Assembly: GCF_004766125.1 (NCBI RefSeq)
Contig: NZ_SJSA01000001.1
Location: 2,170,001-2,234,000, forward strand
DNA: 64,000 nt
Origin: Duncaniella freteri
Lineage (GTDB): Bacteria > Bacteroidota > Bacteroidia > Bacteroidales > Muribaculaceae
Direction of reading: 5' to 3'
Of the stretch, positions 9,051-18,599 are shown piece by piece (positions within the stretch are counted from its first letter, which is position 1; each line of letters starts with the position of its first letter). The notes under the pieces were generated by a model, which was not told the origin of the DNA, did not search any database, and saw only the letters and a program-made list of their open reading frames with translations. The position numbers and the translations under genes are program-made.

Positions 9051-9396
9051 GTGGTTAATAAATGTACTGTGAAGAGAGATCTGGTATGTGAGGCAATGCG
9101 GGGGACCTCGTTATTTCAACCGCATTTCTTGTGCAAATTTCTCAAAAATATTTCTTAAAATCAAATCGCTTTTTTCTTGTTTTTTTAATGTTGATTGCAG
9201 TGTGTTGAATTTCAGTGTTTTATAAAAATGGCGACTAGTGTTAAAGTAGCACTTTTGAATTATAATTGCAACATATTGAAAATAAGCGTAGTTATAACGG
9301 TGTTTTTAAAGTGATAGTTGTTGTTTCATTTCTGTTACAAAGTTGCAAGTGTCTGGAATACCGATTGTTTTGTGGTGGAGGGATTGTGTTGCATGT
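9051..9396. other. Gene-free AT-rich region upstream of dnaA
   Basis: About 350 bp without an open frame. It is strongly AT-rich with T-runs around 9145-9190, and holds one minus-strand TAnnTTTG match (9150-9143) that could drive dnaA, though without a well-spaced TTTG. I saw no repeated TTATNCACA boxes, so there is no support for calling oriC here. Confidence 0.5.
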
Positions 9397-9430
9397 AAAA
9401 AATACTATTTAGAATGCATCTAAATAGTAT
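9397..9430 (-). terminator. Rho-independent terminator after pgeF
   Basis: A perfect 12-bp stem, ATACTATTTAGA (9402-9413) with its complement at 9419-9430, and a 5-nt loop. On the minus strand it runs directly into a T6 tract (9402-9397). It lies 22 bp beyond the pgeF stop codon. Confidence 0.8.
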
Positions 9431-9452
9431 GATCGGAGTTATAGATTGAAAT

Positions 9453-10220
9453 CTATTGCATGGATATAAATGTGAAAACTCTTCCGGAGTTGACTCCAAG
9501 TTTCCTGGCTGAGAAGAATGTGTCCGGGTGGCAACGTGTGCACAGACTGTTGTCGAAACCAGCTATATTTGATTCGGGAATCCCCTGATTGATAAGCGAT
9601 TTTGTGATATGACGGTGGATGGATACGTGAGGTTTGTCCCAGGATGTGCGGTCAACGCATGTATTGTCAAACCTGTCTGCGACTTCGGTGCCTACTTCAA
9701 AACATGACATGCAGATAGATGGACCCATGGCTACTTTTATGCTCTCCGGGCTTGCTCCCAAATCGAGCATGGCTGTCAGAGTGTTTTCTGTTATGCCGTT
9801 TGCCGCACCTCGCCATCCGGCATGTGCTATGCCTATTATCCCTGCACGAGAGTCGGAGAATGCCACAGGCACGCAGTCGGCGGTATTGACACCGATGATT
9901 ATCCCTCGGACGTTAGTAACTATGGCATCGGTGCTTTCTAAAGACTCCTTATGCCATGGGACGGATGTTATTACGGATACATCGTTTGAATGCACCTGAT
10001 GCGGGAAGATTATTTTTTCAGGGCTCACACCTGTAGCCAAGGAAAGTTGTTTCAGGCATATGTCAGTGTGCTCATAGGAGTCGCCGGTGTAATGACACAC
10101 GTTGAACCCATTGTATCGGGCTTCTTCGGTGGTGGCGTAATTCCCTCGTGAGGTATAGTATGCAGTGACATTACCGTCACGCAAGAGTTCGTGTATTGGA
10201 GTGTCGGTCGTTAATCGCAT
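9453..10220 (-). CDS. pgeF: Purine nucleoside phosphorylase / laccase-domain protein PgeF (YfiH family)
   Basis: A 255-residue protein of the YfiH/LACC1 family. These are zinc enzymes that phosphorolyse purine nucleosides, and some have adenosine deaminase activity. The metal-site motifs are in order: HQVHSNDV, NTADCVPVAF and IGIAHAGWRGAANG, supplying the His/Cys/His set. I start at MRLTTDTPIHELL rather than 14 codons upstream because the upstream part overlaps the divergent promoter region and is not conserved. It is a single-gene unit with its own terminator. In other bacteria PgeF is linked to peptidoglycan quality control; nothing here tests that. Confidence 0.88.
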   Translation of the reverse strand: MRLTTDTPIHELLRDGNVTAYYTSRGNYATTEEARYNGFNVCHYTGDSYEHTDICLKQLSLATGVSPEKIIFPHQVHSNDVSVITSVPWHKESLESTDAIVTNVRGIIIGVNTADCVPVAFSDSRAGIIGIAHAGWRGAANGITENTLTAMLDLGASPESIKVAMGPSICMSCFEVGTEVADRFDNTCVDRTSWDKPHVSIHRHITKSLINQGIPESNIAGFDNSLCTRCHPDTFFSARKLGVNSGRVFTFISMQ

Positions 10221-10276
10221 AGGTGTTTGACAAATATTTTGTAATTTTGCGGCAATTTTCAAAAATCGCGGAATCT

Positions 10277-11209
10277 ATGAAGGATTTTAATCTCAAAGGG
10301 CACGCGGCTATGCTGGGTGCGAATACGATGTGGGGGCTTATGGCTCCGGTGGCTAAGATGGTGATGGCGGCAGGGATAGTGTCGCCGTTGCTTATGACCA
10401 ATTTCCGGATTCTCGGAGCTGCGTTGCTGTTCTGGACAGCCTCCCTTTTTGTGCCCAACGAGAAAGTGCCTCCGCGCGATCTTTTGCTTATGGCCGGGGC
10501 GGCTATGCTCGGGATACTTTTCAATCAGGGCTGCTACGTGTTTGGAGTCGGGTTCACTTCTCCTGGCGAGGCATCTATAATCACTACCACTATGCCGCTG
10601 TGGGTTATGGTGCTTGCCGCTCTGATACTTGGCGAGCCGATCACTCTTAAAAAGATTGGCGGAATAGTGCTTGGGGCCACTGGCGCGCTGATATTGGTGC
10701 TTGGTGCTGCGAAGTCCGGTGCCAAGGGTGATAATCCTACTCTCGGCGATCTCCTTGTCCTCACAGCTCAGATCAGTTACGCGCTTTATCTGACTTTCTA
10801 CAGGAACTTTATCAAGAAGTATTCGGTGGTGACGCTCATGAAGTGGATGTTTACTTTTGCGTCGATTGCGATTCTTCCGGTTTCGATAGGGACTATGATG
10901 TCGACTTCCTGGGATGCTTTCACCTCGCGTGAGGTGTTTGGTGTTGGTTATGTTGTGTTCTTTGCCACATTCCTGTCGTATATATGCGTGATGATCGGGC
11001 AGAAAAATCTGCGTCCGACGCTCGTAGGCATGTACAATTATGTTCAGCCTATTGTGGCTTCCTGCGTAGGTATATGGCTTGGGCTTGATGTTGTCACCTT
11101 CCCGAAACTGGTAGCTGTGTTGCTTATATTCACGGGAGTGTTTCTCGTCACTATAAGCAAGGCGGCACCGCATGATGTGGTGCGCGCTCATTCCGGTAAG
11201 CCTGCCTGA
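10277..11209 (+). CDS. EamA/DMT-family transporter
   Basis: A 310-residue integral membrane protein with about ten hydrophobic helices arranged as two EamA repeats (first repeat from MLGANTMWGLMAPVAK, second from LTAQISYALYLTF). These drug/metabolite transporters usually export amino acids or metabolites; the substrate cannot be read from sequence. The start is placed at MKDFNLKGHAAML; the longer frame would overlap the promoter region. Its 3' end overlaps the convergent sulfatase-type gene by 22 bp, an unusually tight tail-to-tail arrangement with no room for a terminator between them. Confidence 0.88.
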   Translation: MKDFNLKGHAAMLGANTMWGLMAPVAKMVMAAGIVSPLLMTNFRILGAALLFWTASLFVPNEKVPPRDLLLMAGAAMLGILFNQGCYVFGVGFTSPGEASIITTTMPLWVMVLAALILGEPITLKKIGGIVLGATGALILVLGAAKSGAKGDNPTLGDLLVLTAQISYALYLTFYRNFIKKYSVVTLMKWMFTFASIAILPVSIGTMMSTSWDAFTSREVFGVGYVVFFATFLSYICVMIGQKNLRPTLVGMYNYVQPIVASCVGIWLGLDVVTFPKLVAVLLIFTGVFLVTISKAAPHDVVRAHSGKPA

Positions 11210-13173
11210 CGGACCTTCACGCTGTCAGCATCCATGCGCTCGTAATAGCTTTGCATCAGTCCTTTCATTTTGAGTTGCATTTCGGAGGCTTTGGCTGGCA
11301 GCTTGTCCTTTAGGTCGGTGGTCATCATTATGTCGTTTACATAGTCGTATAGTCCGGTGATGTTGCAGTCAGCATCGGTCTGAAGGAAATAATCTCCTAT
11401 GTACATCTGTGGGACGAGGTTGTAGTTGAATGACCATCGTTCTTCAGGCCGGGTGGTGAGCACGTCGTTGCCGAAGGCTATGTAATCACGGTCGTATCCC
11501 AGCCAGCCGAGCACTGTTGGCAGTATGTCGAGCTGCTGCATCATCCCTGAGTGCATTCCGCGAGGCATCTCTCCTGATGGGTCGAATATGACTATGGGCA
11601 CATGGTTGTCACCGGCATCTGTCTTGTATTCCTGATGGGTTGTCTTGCTGCTTGAATGGTCGGCTGTGAGTACGAAGATTGTGTTGGTGTACCATGGCTG
11701 TTTGCTTGCTGTCTCGAAGAATCTCCCGAGGGAGTAATCGGTGTACCGTATGCATTTGTGCAGCTGATGTATCCCTTCGTCAAGGAAACGGTCGTTGTAT
11801 TTTTCCGGGATTGCGAACGGATGATGGGAGGATGCTGTGAATACGCCTGTCACGAATGGTTGCGGCATCTCGCTCATCTTAAGGGCGTAGTACTGTAGGA
11901 ATTCCTCATCCCATATTGCCCATGTCCCATCGAAATCGTCTTTGCCGTTGAAACGGCTGTCAAGGCAGTATTCGTCCATTCCGTAATATTCTTCGAATCC
12001 GGCTCCTCGGGCAAATGCCTGGAATCCCATTGAGTCGTTTGTGCCGCCATGGAAGAATGCTGTGTGGTAGTCCCAGTTCTTGAGTTCGGTGGCAAAGCTC
12101 GTTATGTGGTTGAGTGAGTAGGGTGAGAGGAAGAATCCGTGCCCCATCTTAGGGATTGAGGACAGGATTGCCGGCATGGCATCGATCGATACACCTGTGT
12201 TGGCGAATGTGTGTTCGAATGTGAGGGCCTTGGGTATGAATGAGTCCATCCATGGGGTGTATCCTCGGTAGGTGCTATCATCGAGGGCGCGGTTGTTGTT
12301 GAGCGAACCGATAAATTCTGTGGCGAAGCTTTCTATGATGAGTATGACCACATTCTTCTTTTTTTGTGTCACGCTGTCAGCAGCGGCGCGGTGCAGAGGG
12401 GTGTACACGTCGTCAAGATCCTTGGCTGATGTGAAATATTCCGGAATCAACGGCGGGCGTTTGCCTATTGTCCTGATGAGTGAGAAAGGTGTGTTGAGGA
12501 CTATGTTGGCTTCTGAGGGACGTTTGGCGAACTGGTGGGCATTGCTCACGGCTATAGGGCGTGTGGAGGTGAAGAATGTCGCTCCTCTCATTCCCCATAT
12601 TGCGACTACGACCACAACGCTTATTGCCACTATGTCAGCTATCCATTTCTTCCATGTGTGGCGTGTGAAATGCATTGTTGACGGACGGTAGAATCTGCAC
12701 ATTGCCCATATCAGTACTATGGCGAGAACGGCGAGATACCAGTGGTTGATGATTTCTATGCCGAAGATTCTACCGAGGTTGTCCTCGTTGCCAAACTCAT
12801 TGAAAGTGCGGGTTGTGATCCTGTGGTGTCCGAATGGGTAGTACACGCTGTCGCCGAGGTTCAGCAGTATGCATATGGCATTCGGGATTATGTACGCCAT
12901 CCGTGTCAGGTTTCTGTACCATTTCCTTTGTGTGGTCGAGAACGGAAGCATGGCAAGGACTATGTACAGGATATTGGTGTAGCATATCGCTGACGTGTCA
13001 AACCATATTCCTCCACGGAATATTTTCATGGATGATTCCAGTGTCATGGATACTGAGTACAGATCCCAGTTCTCAAGCAGGAAGGCGAGGCGGCACACGC
13101 TGTAAGCCACATATGCCATTGCGATATTGAAGATGATGCCTGATGCTGTACGCGCGGGTTGGTTTATAGTCAT
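11188..13173 (-). CDS. LTA synthase family membrane phosphotransferase (sulfatase fold)
   Basis: A 661-residue inner-membrane enzyme. About five N-terminal membrane helices (residues 1-195) anchor a large periplasmic alkaline-phosphatase-fold domain of the sulfatase / LTA-synthase superfamily. Visible metal-site motifs are NVVILIIESFATEF at the domain start, the nucleophile region FANTGVSIDAMP (Thr), and the C-terminal FVLTADHSS. In Gram-negative bacteria such proteins transfer phosphoglycerol or phosphoethanolamine to glycans, lipid A or lipids; the acceptor is unknown here. It overlaps the convergent EamA gene by 22 bp. No partner gene points to a pathway. Confidence 0.85.
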   Translation of the reverse strand: MTINQPARTASGIIFNIAMAYVAYSVCRLAFLLENWDLYSVSMTLESSMKIFRGGIWFDTSAICYTNILYIVLAMLPFSTTQRKWYRNLTRMAYIIPNAICILLNLGDSVYYPFGHHRITTRTFNEFGNEDNLGRIFGIEIINHWYLAVLAIVLIWAMCRFYRPSTMHFTRHTWKKWIADIVAISVVVVVAIWGMRGATFFTSTRPIAVSNAHQFAKRPSEANIVLNTPFSLIRTIGKRPPLIPEYFTSAKDLDDVYTPLHRAAADSVTQKKKNVVILIIESFATEFIGSLNNNRALDDSTYRGYTPWMDSFIPKALTFEHTFANTGVSIDAMPAILSSIPKMGHGFFLSPYSLNHITSFATELKNWDYHTAFFHGGTNDSMGFQAFARGAGFEEYYGMDEYCLDSRFNGKDDFDGTWAIWDEEFLQYYALKMSEMPQPFVTGVFTASSHHPFAIPEKYNDRFLDEGIHQLHKCIRYTDYSLGRFFETASKQPWYTNTIFVLTADHSSSKTTHQEYKTDAGDNHVPIVIFDPSGEMPRGMHSGMMQQLDILPTVLGWLGYDRDYIAFGNDVLTTRPEERWSFNYNLVPQMYIGDYFLQTDADCNITGLYDYVNDIMMTTDLKDKLPAKASEMQLKMKGLMQSYYERMDADSVKVRQAGLPE

Positions 13174-13262
13174 ATTCAGTCAGTGTGGTAAGATTGTGCA
13201 AAGTTACAAAATTGGTGTTGTGTATTGAAATTTAGGACCGGATAATGTTCTCTATGTATATG

Positions 13263-13291
13263 AAAAGCGGTCCCATGTGATGGGGACCGCT
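13263..13291 (-). terminator. Terminator after the NlpC/P60 gene
   Basis: Stem AGCGGTCCC (13266-13274) pairs with GGGACCGCT (13283-13291), extendable through CAT/ATG with one bulge. On the minus strand it is followed by TTTTC. It lies about 60 bp past the NlpC/P60 stop and upstream of the next minus-strand gene. Confidence 0.7.
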
Positions 13292-13353
13292 CAAAACTCT
13301 CTCGATCTAAATGTTGTCTTAAAACTGTTCCTGATTATTCCTGAAATTTTTGG

Positions 13354-13992
13354 TTATATTGAAGTTCCGATAATTCTTTTTGCTCCGATGAAATGGCGTG
13401 AGTAATATCCGTTGTCAGGGAAGTTCTGATACACCACTCCGCGTTTTGATGATGAGGCATGTATGAATCTGCATGACCCGTCGTTGTTGACATCGACCAC
13501 CATGGCGACATGTCCCACACGGCCTTTGCCGCTTGAACGGCTTGAAAAGAAGAGCAGGTCGCCGGGTTTGATTTCGCCCTTGTCAATATGCTCGCCTTGG
13601 AGATATTGGCTGCGGGAATCACGGTTAAGGTTGAAACCGAAATTGCGGAATACATATCCGATGAATCCTGAGCAGTCGAATTGGTTGGGGCCTGTGGCTC
13701 CGAGACGGTAGCGTGTACCAAGATACTTTGCGGCAAACTCTTTCATCTGGTCCACAAGCTCGCTGTGCTCCTCGTCCTGGCTCTTGCTGATCTCTGCTTC
13801 TATGGCGGCAAAAGGTGAGTTCTCTCGCGCACTCTTGAACGCGCTCTTCACCAGTTCCTCTGAAGTGTCTACAACACTTTTGAAATGTTTCGCTGGGACA
13901 GGGTAGTTGCTAAGTGTGGGAGCAGCATTAACTGATGCTATTCCTAAAAGAGCCAATATGAAAGTGATGATAGTTATTACGTATCTGTTCAT
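13354..13992 (-). CDS. Exported NlpC/P60 family cysteine peptidase
   Basis: A 212-residue cell-wall endopeptidase of the kind that cuts peptidoglycan stem peptides. The signal peptide runs from MNRYVITIITF to SVNA; a Met 14 codons upstream would spoil it. The catalytic Cys is in FDCSGFIGYV, the His in RVGHVAMVVD and the third polar residue in FIHASS, in the expected order. An approximately 65-residue N-terminal stretch with no recognisable SH3b domain precedes it. It has its own terminator and a long AT-rich upstream region. Confidence 0.9.
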   Translation of the reverse strand: MNRYVITIITFILALLGIASVNAAPTLSNYPVPAKHFKSVVDTSEELVKSAFKSARENSPFAAIEAEISKSQDEEHSELVDQMKEFAAKYLGTRYRLGATGPNQFDCSGFIGYVFRNFGFNLNRDSRSQYLQGEHIDKGEIKPGDLLFFSSRSSGKGRVGHVAMVVDVNNDGSCRFIHASSSKRGVVYQNFPDNGYYSRHFIGAKRIIGTSI

Positions 13993-14562
13993 CTTGATAT
14001 TTCCGGTGTTTGTAATGATTGCCTGTGTTGACAATTATTAATTTTAGCCTTCCTTTGTTGCAGCAGCCTTTTGATTGGTCTGCGATGTAAAGTTAAAAAT
14101 AATTATGCAACTTGGCAAACTGCAATGCACTGACAATCCCTGTGTTGTATTCAGGGAAAGTAACCTTTACGATTGATAACTCCTTTTAGCATTTAGTGTG
14201 CAATTTGTTAATAAAATGGCTCGGAATTAGTGGTGGGTTTACAATATTTTGCATAATTTTGCAATTGAGGATGGTGTTTTGTGTCGGTATATCTTAAAAT
14301 TTATTTTTGCAAACAGAATATCGTTAAAACAACTGTTAAATCAAATTTGAGGTATTATGTGATAATGATTTGATAGTTAATGATATGATAGATTGAGCTT
14401 CGATTATTTGTTTTACAATATTTTATATATTTTAACCATATTTGCTGCGAATTTTATTTGGCTGGTTGTACAAGTATACTTGTTGTCATTGTTGCGTGGA
14501 GGAGTGTGTGGTTATCATTGTCTGATTATAAGCCCTTTTTATAAATATTGACAATTAAATTT
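13993..14562. other. Long AT-rich divergent intergenic region
   Basis: About 570 bp between the divergent NlpC/P60 and PPi-PFK genes, with no credible reading frame. A 13-mer, TTTACAATATTTT, occurs twice in direct orientation (14238-14250 and 14412-14424). There is one TAATTTTG -7-like match at 14254-14261 and several TGATA repeats around 14360-14390. No structured RNA was recognised. Confidence 0.4.
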
Positions 14563-14593
14563 CTTGATAATTGATTTATTTTTGTTACTTTTG
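14563..14593 (+). promoter_or_regulatory. Promoter of PPi-phosphofructokinase gene
   Basis: CTTG (14563-14566), 19-nt spacer, TACTTTTG (14586-14593). The predicted start is near 14600, about 33 nt before the ATG at 14633. Confidence 0.6.
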
Positions 14594-14632
14594 CAATCAT
14601 ATTTCCAAAAAACAATATCAATCTCTAAGATA

Positions 14633-16288
14633 ATGAAAAAAAGTGCGTTGCAGATTGCCCGTGCGGCTTATCATCCTCAGCTTCCCATTGTTCTCACTGG
14701 AGGTGTAAAAATGAAAGAAGGTGAGCCTACTCAGTCGGCCGGCGATCAGGAAGAAATTAAGAAACTGTTCCCAAACACCTATGGTCTGCCTGAGATAATT
14801 TTTGAAAAGACATCAGCAACCGGTTCAGCCAAGCCTGTCAATGTAGGTGTGATACTTTCTGGCGGTCAAGCACCCGGCGGTCACAACGTTATAAGCGGTC
14901 TTTTTGACGGAATAAAGCATTTGCATAAGGATAGCAAGCTCTATGGATTCCTTATGGGTCCCGGTGGGCTTGTGGATCACCAGTATAAAGAGCTTACTGC
15001 CGATATAATTGACGAGTACCGTAATACAGGCGGGTTTGATATAATCGGATCTGGCCGTACAAAACTTGAGACCAAGGAGCAGTTCGATAAAGGTCTGGAG
15101 ATACTTAGGGAGCTTGATATCACAGCCCTCGTTATCATCGGAGGTGATGACTCCAACACAAATGCCGCCATTCTTGCAGAGTATTACAAGGCAATCGGTG
15201 CAGGTGTTCAGGTGATCGGTGTGCCCAAGACCATCGATGGAGACCTCAAGAACAATGTCATTGAGACATCTTTCGGTTTTGACACTGCAACCAAAGTGTA
15301 TTCCGAGGTGATTGGAAATATCCAGCGAGACTGTAATTCTTCAAAGAAATACTGGCACTTCATCAAGCTCATGGGACGCTCTGCCTCTCATATCGCTCTT
15401 GAGTGTGCACTGCAATGCCAGCCGAACGTATGTATAATCTCCGAGGAGGTAGAAGCCAAGGATATGACTCTTGAGGAGGTTGTCGATTATATCGCTGATG
15501 CTGTTGTGGCTCGTTCCGAGCAGGGGCTCAACTATGGTGTGGTCCTCATTCCGGAGGGGCTTATCGAGTTCATTCCTGCTGTGAAGAAACTTATAGCAGA
15601 ACTTAATGATCTTCTTGCAGCAAAAGCATCCGAGTTTGCTGAAATCGCATCTGAGGATCAGCGTGATTGGGTTATAAGCAATCTTACTCCTGACTGTGCT
15701 GCCACTTATCAGTCTCTTCCTGCGGGAGTGGCCCGTCAGCTCACTCTTGACCGCGACCCCCACGGCAACGTTCAGGTTTCGCTCATAGAGACTGAGAAGC
15801 TGCTTTCCGAAATGGTTGGCAAGCGTCTTGAGGTCCTTGCTGCCGAAGGCAAGTATGAAGGCAAGTATTCCACTATGCATCACTTCTTCGGATATGAGGG
15901 ACGTTGTGCCGATCCGTCCAACTTTGATGCCAACTACTGCTATGGGCTCGGCTACACTGCTGCTTGTCTCATAGCTTCTGGCGTGACAGGATATATGTCA
16001 AGCCTCCGGAATCTCACATTTGCTCCGGTCAACTGGGTGGCTGGCGGTATCCCCATCACTATGATGATGAACATGGAGCGTCGCAACGGTCACGTCAAGC
16101 CTGTTATCCGCAAGGCTCTTGTAGAGCTTGACGGTGCTCCATTCCTTAAGTTTGCCAAGCAGCGCGATGAGTGGAAGGTAGGTACTTGCTATACATATCC
16201 CGGTCCTATCCAGTATTTCGGTCCTGCCGAAATTTGCGATCAGCCGTCGTTGACTCTCGTTTATGAGCAGAAGCGTCGCAAGTACTAA
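14633..16288 (+). CDS. pfp: Diphosphate--fructose-6-phosphate 1-phosphotransferase (PPi-PFK)
   Basis: A 551-residue enzyme of the long PPi-dependent phosphofructokinase class, reversibly phosphorylating fructose-6-phosphate with pyrophosphate. The donor-site motif is GGDDSNTNA: the second Asp, in place of Gly, marks PPi rather than ATP use. [10 protein letters not shown] and [14 protein letters not shown] supply catalytic and sugar-phosphate residues. I start at [13 protein letters not shown], after the predicted transcript start; an earlier Met would lie upstream of it. A class III FBPase follows on the opposite strand, so the reversible and irreversible steps between F6P and FBP are encoded side by side. 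Confidence 0.95.
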   Translation: MKKSALQIARAAYHPQLPIVLTGGVKMKEGEPTQSAGDQEEIKKLFPNTYGLPEIIFEKTSATGSAKPVNVGVILSGGQAPGGHNVISGLFDGIKHLHKDSKLYGFLMGPGGLVDHQYKELTADIIDEYRNTGGFDIIGSGRTKLETKEQFDKGLEILRELDITALVIIGGDDSNTNAAILAEYYKAIGAGVQVIGVPKTIDGDLKNNVIETSFGFDTATKVYSEVIGNIQRDCNSSKKYWHFIKLMGRSASHIALECALQCQPNVCIISEEVEAKDMTLEEVVDYIADAVVARSEQGLNYGVVLIPEGLIEFIPAVKKLIAELNDLLAAKASEFAEIASEDQRDWVISNLTPDCAATYQSLPAGVARQLTLDRDPHGNVQVSLIETEKLLSEMVGKRLEVLAAEGKYEGKYSTMHHFFGYEGRCADPSNFDANYCYGLGYTAACLIASGVTGYMSSLRNLTFAPVNWVAGGIPITMMMNMERRNGHVKPVIRKALVELDGAPFLKFAKQRDEWKVGTCYTYPGPIQYFGPAEICDQPSLTLVYEQKRRKY

Positions 16289-16340
16289 TAGCTCGTTCTG
16301 AATTTACTATTTATATAAAATTCCTAACTCCAGCTTGCAA

Positions 16341-16378
16341 GCGTCCCTATGTCAGCATTAAGCTCAACATAGGGACGC
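16341..16378 (+). terminator. Terminator after PPi-PFK gene
   Basis: A perfect 12-bp stem, GCGTCCCTATGT (16341-16352) with its complement (16367-16378), and a 14-nt loop, followed by a T-rich ATTCTATTTTATTT. It lies between the convergent pfp and fbp and may serve both. Confidence 0.7.
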
Positions 16379-16410
16379 ATTCTATTTTATTTCGGTATGG
16401 GGTTGTGTTG

Positions 16411-18420
16411 TTATCGGTTGCGGAGGGTTACCTCTTTTATGATTCCGTGGCGGAATGCATATAGCAGTTCTGTCAGCTCGTCGATCTGACCTTGGAGCAC
16501 TTTGCCCTTGTCGGTGTCGCGCACGCATTTGCGTCGGGCTGTCTGTTCTATCATTTTTTTTGAGCGTACAATGTCGGTGCCGTTGCTCACGGCTTCCTCT
16601 ACAGAACTGAATGGCTCATGTTCCACAAGTTCAAAGTTGCTGCTGTGATAGATGAGGGTGTATCCTGCAATGCCGGTAGTCTTGTGGTAGGCCTTTGCAA
16701 AACCTCCGTCAATTACCATCAGCTTCCCTCCGGCACGTATCGGGCTTTCGCCATTCCCTGTTCTCACAGGCACGTGACCGTTGATTATGTGCCGGTCTGA
16801 GCCGTCGACGCCGAACTCGTTGAGTATCATGTCGCATATTTCAGGTTTGGAGCGGAGCTTGTAGTACCATCCTTTTTCCTCTTTATGAGCGGCGGCATCC
16901 TTTATGAAGTATCGTTCGAAGGTTGTCATCCTGTCCTTGTCGTAGAGAGGGGAGTCGGGGCCGCACCACAGGTACCAATAGTAGTCACGGGCATATTCAC
17001 GGTCCGCATCCGGGGTGTCGTCGTTGAAAGCGGAGCGCAGCATAAGTCCGATCTCGGTCATCAGCCCTTTGCCTTTGCATTTTTTGCCTTTCACATCCAC
17101 CTCTTTTAGTGTGCCGTCCTGATTGAGCGGCATAGAGGCATGATAGAGCAGATTGCTGTTGTATATTCCATACATGCATCCGTGCGAGAGGAGTGCTTCA
17201 ATATGGCGTTTGAGTGTGGTGCTGACAGTGAAGGAATGATGGAGCTTGTGAGTTAGATGCAGCTCTTCGGGTGTCAGTTTGTATGGGTTGGCTGGATCTA
17301 TGGTAGGGAAGTGGCAGTCATTCATGTCATAGGTGATCCCATCGATGTCTACAGTGCCATTCTTGAAGTCAATCCTGTGTAGGAGCCTGCGGTTGTCAAT
17401 CCCCCATTCTGGATGGCGTTTTATCATCTCCCCCTCTAACTTGAATTGTATCACAGCAATTGCCTTGTGCATCTTTGCCATGATTTTCAGGGTCTTTATG
17501 GTGTGGGTGTTGCCTTCGTCGGCAGAGCGTGGCTCGAATTCCTTGCAAGGGTCGTCAGCGTAGGTCTCCATAGCGAATGTGGCAAGCGGCATAAGGTTGA
17601 TGCCGTAACCGTCCTCCAGAGTGGCGAGGTTGCCGTACCGGAGCGAGACGCGGAGCACATTGGCTATGCATGCGTCATTTCCTGCGGCAGCCCCCATCCA
17701 CACCACATCGTGGTTGCCCCACTGGATATCCCAGTTGCCGTAATGGCAAAGGGAATCCATGATGATATGTGCGCCCGGACCGCGGTCGTAGATGTCGCCG
17801 AGTATGTGCAGCTGGTCGATACTGAGTTTCTGTATCACATTGCATATGGAGATGATGAACGGCTCGGCCTGTCCTGTGGATATTATGGTTTCGATGATGC
17901 GGTTGAAGTAAGCCTGCTTGTCATACTCGCCTCCGGATTCATGAAGAAGTTCTTCGATTATATATGAATATTCCTTTGGAAGGGCTTTCCTGACCTTTGA
18001 ACGAGTGTACTTCGATGATACGCTCCGGCATACAGTCACTAATTTGTGGAGTGTGATGTTGTAGAAATCCTCAAGATCCTCCTGTGCCGCTTTGATGGAC
18101 TGGAGTTTCTCCTCAGGGTAATAGATGAGAGCGCATAGCTGGCGTATCTCGCTGTCGAGCATTGATGTTCCGTACAGGTCAGTGACTTTACGCTTGATGT
18201 TGCCTGACGCATTTTTAAGTATGTGCAGGAATGCTTCATGTTCACCATGCAGATCGGCGACGAAATGCTCTGTGCCTTTCGGAAGGTTAAGGATCGCTTC
18301 AAGATTTATTATCTCGGTGCTTGCTGCACTGATATTCGGGAATGTGTGCGACAGCAGTTCGAGGATTCGGCGATCGTTTTCTACTTTTTCATGTGTGACA
18401 TTCTGGGTGTGAAGTGTCAT
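16411..18420 (-). CDS. fbp: Class III fructose-1,6-bisphosphatase
   Basis: A 669-residue gluconeogenic phosphatase of the Firmicutes/Bacteroidetes class III type, unrelated to the E. coli enzyme. It has metallophosphoesterase motifs in order: ADLHGEHEAFLHIL, GDIYDRGPGAHIIMD and WGNHDVVWMGAAAG, with a late NGHVPVR. I start at MTLHTQNVTHEK; the longer frame adds 11 residues without support. The length fits the family (about 650-670). It is convergent with pfp. Confidence 0.95.
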   Translation of the reverse strand: MTLHTQNVTHEKVENDRRILELLSHTFPNISAASTEIINLEAILNLPKGTEHFVADLHGEHEAFLHILKNASGNIKRKVTDLYGTSMLDSEIRQLCALIYYPEEKLQSIKAAQEDLEDFYNITLHKLVTVCRSVSSKYTRSKVRKALPKEYSYIIEELLHESGGEYDKQAYFNRIIETIISTGQAEPFIISICNVIQKLSIDQLHILGDIYDRGPGAHIIMDSLCHYGNWDIQWGNHDVVWMGAAAGNDACIANVLRVSLRYGNLATLEDGYGINLMPLATFAMETYADDPCKEFEPRSADEGNTHTIKTLKIMAKMHKAIAVIQFKLEGEMIKRHPEWGIDNRRLLHRIDFKNGTVDIDGITYDMNDCHFPTIDPANPYKLTPEELHLTHKLHHSFTVSTTLKRHIEALLSHGCMYGIYNSNLLYHASMPLNQDGTLKEVDVKGKKCKGKGLMTEIGLMLRSAFNDDTPDADREYARDYYWYLWCGPDSPLYDKDRMTTFERYFIKDAAAHKEEKGWYYKLRSKPEICDMILNEFGVDGSDRHIINGHVPVRTGNGESPIRAGGKLMVIDGGFAKAYHKTTGIAGYTLIYHSSNFELVEHEPFSSVEEAVSNGTDIVRSKKMIEQTARRKCVRDTDKGKVLQGQIDELTELLYAFRHGIIKEVTLRNR

Positions 18421-18542
18421 GGCTGTAAAACTTAAGGTGTTTTGGTTTCGCAAATGTACAAAGAAAACTCATTCCTGTTTAGCTTTTAAGAAAAAATGTT
18501 TAAATTTACTTGGGTTATGGTGGAGTTTAGTGTAAAATTGAG

Positions 18543-18550
18543 TAACTTTG
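18543..18550 (+). promoter_or_regulatory. Probable -7 element of the uronate operon
   Basis: TAACTTTG matches TAnnTTTG exactly and lies 50 nt before the first gene. The upstream TTTG is weak or displaced (TTTA at 18526), so regulation by an activator is possible. Confidence 0.45.
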
Positions 18551-18599
18551 TCACCTGTTACCTGTCTACCTTAAAATAATACTTTAAATTATACTGAAA

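Noticed and set aside
9051..9452. Replication origin beside dnaA
   Set aside because: It is AT-rich, but no cluster of DnaA boxes was recognised. In this phylum the origin is not reliably next to dnaA.
10259..11191. 310-codon frame opposite the EamA gene
   Set aside because: It is a full antisense shadow, His/Arg-rich with no family pattern; the plus-strand membrane protein is clearly real.
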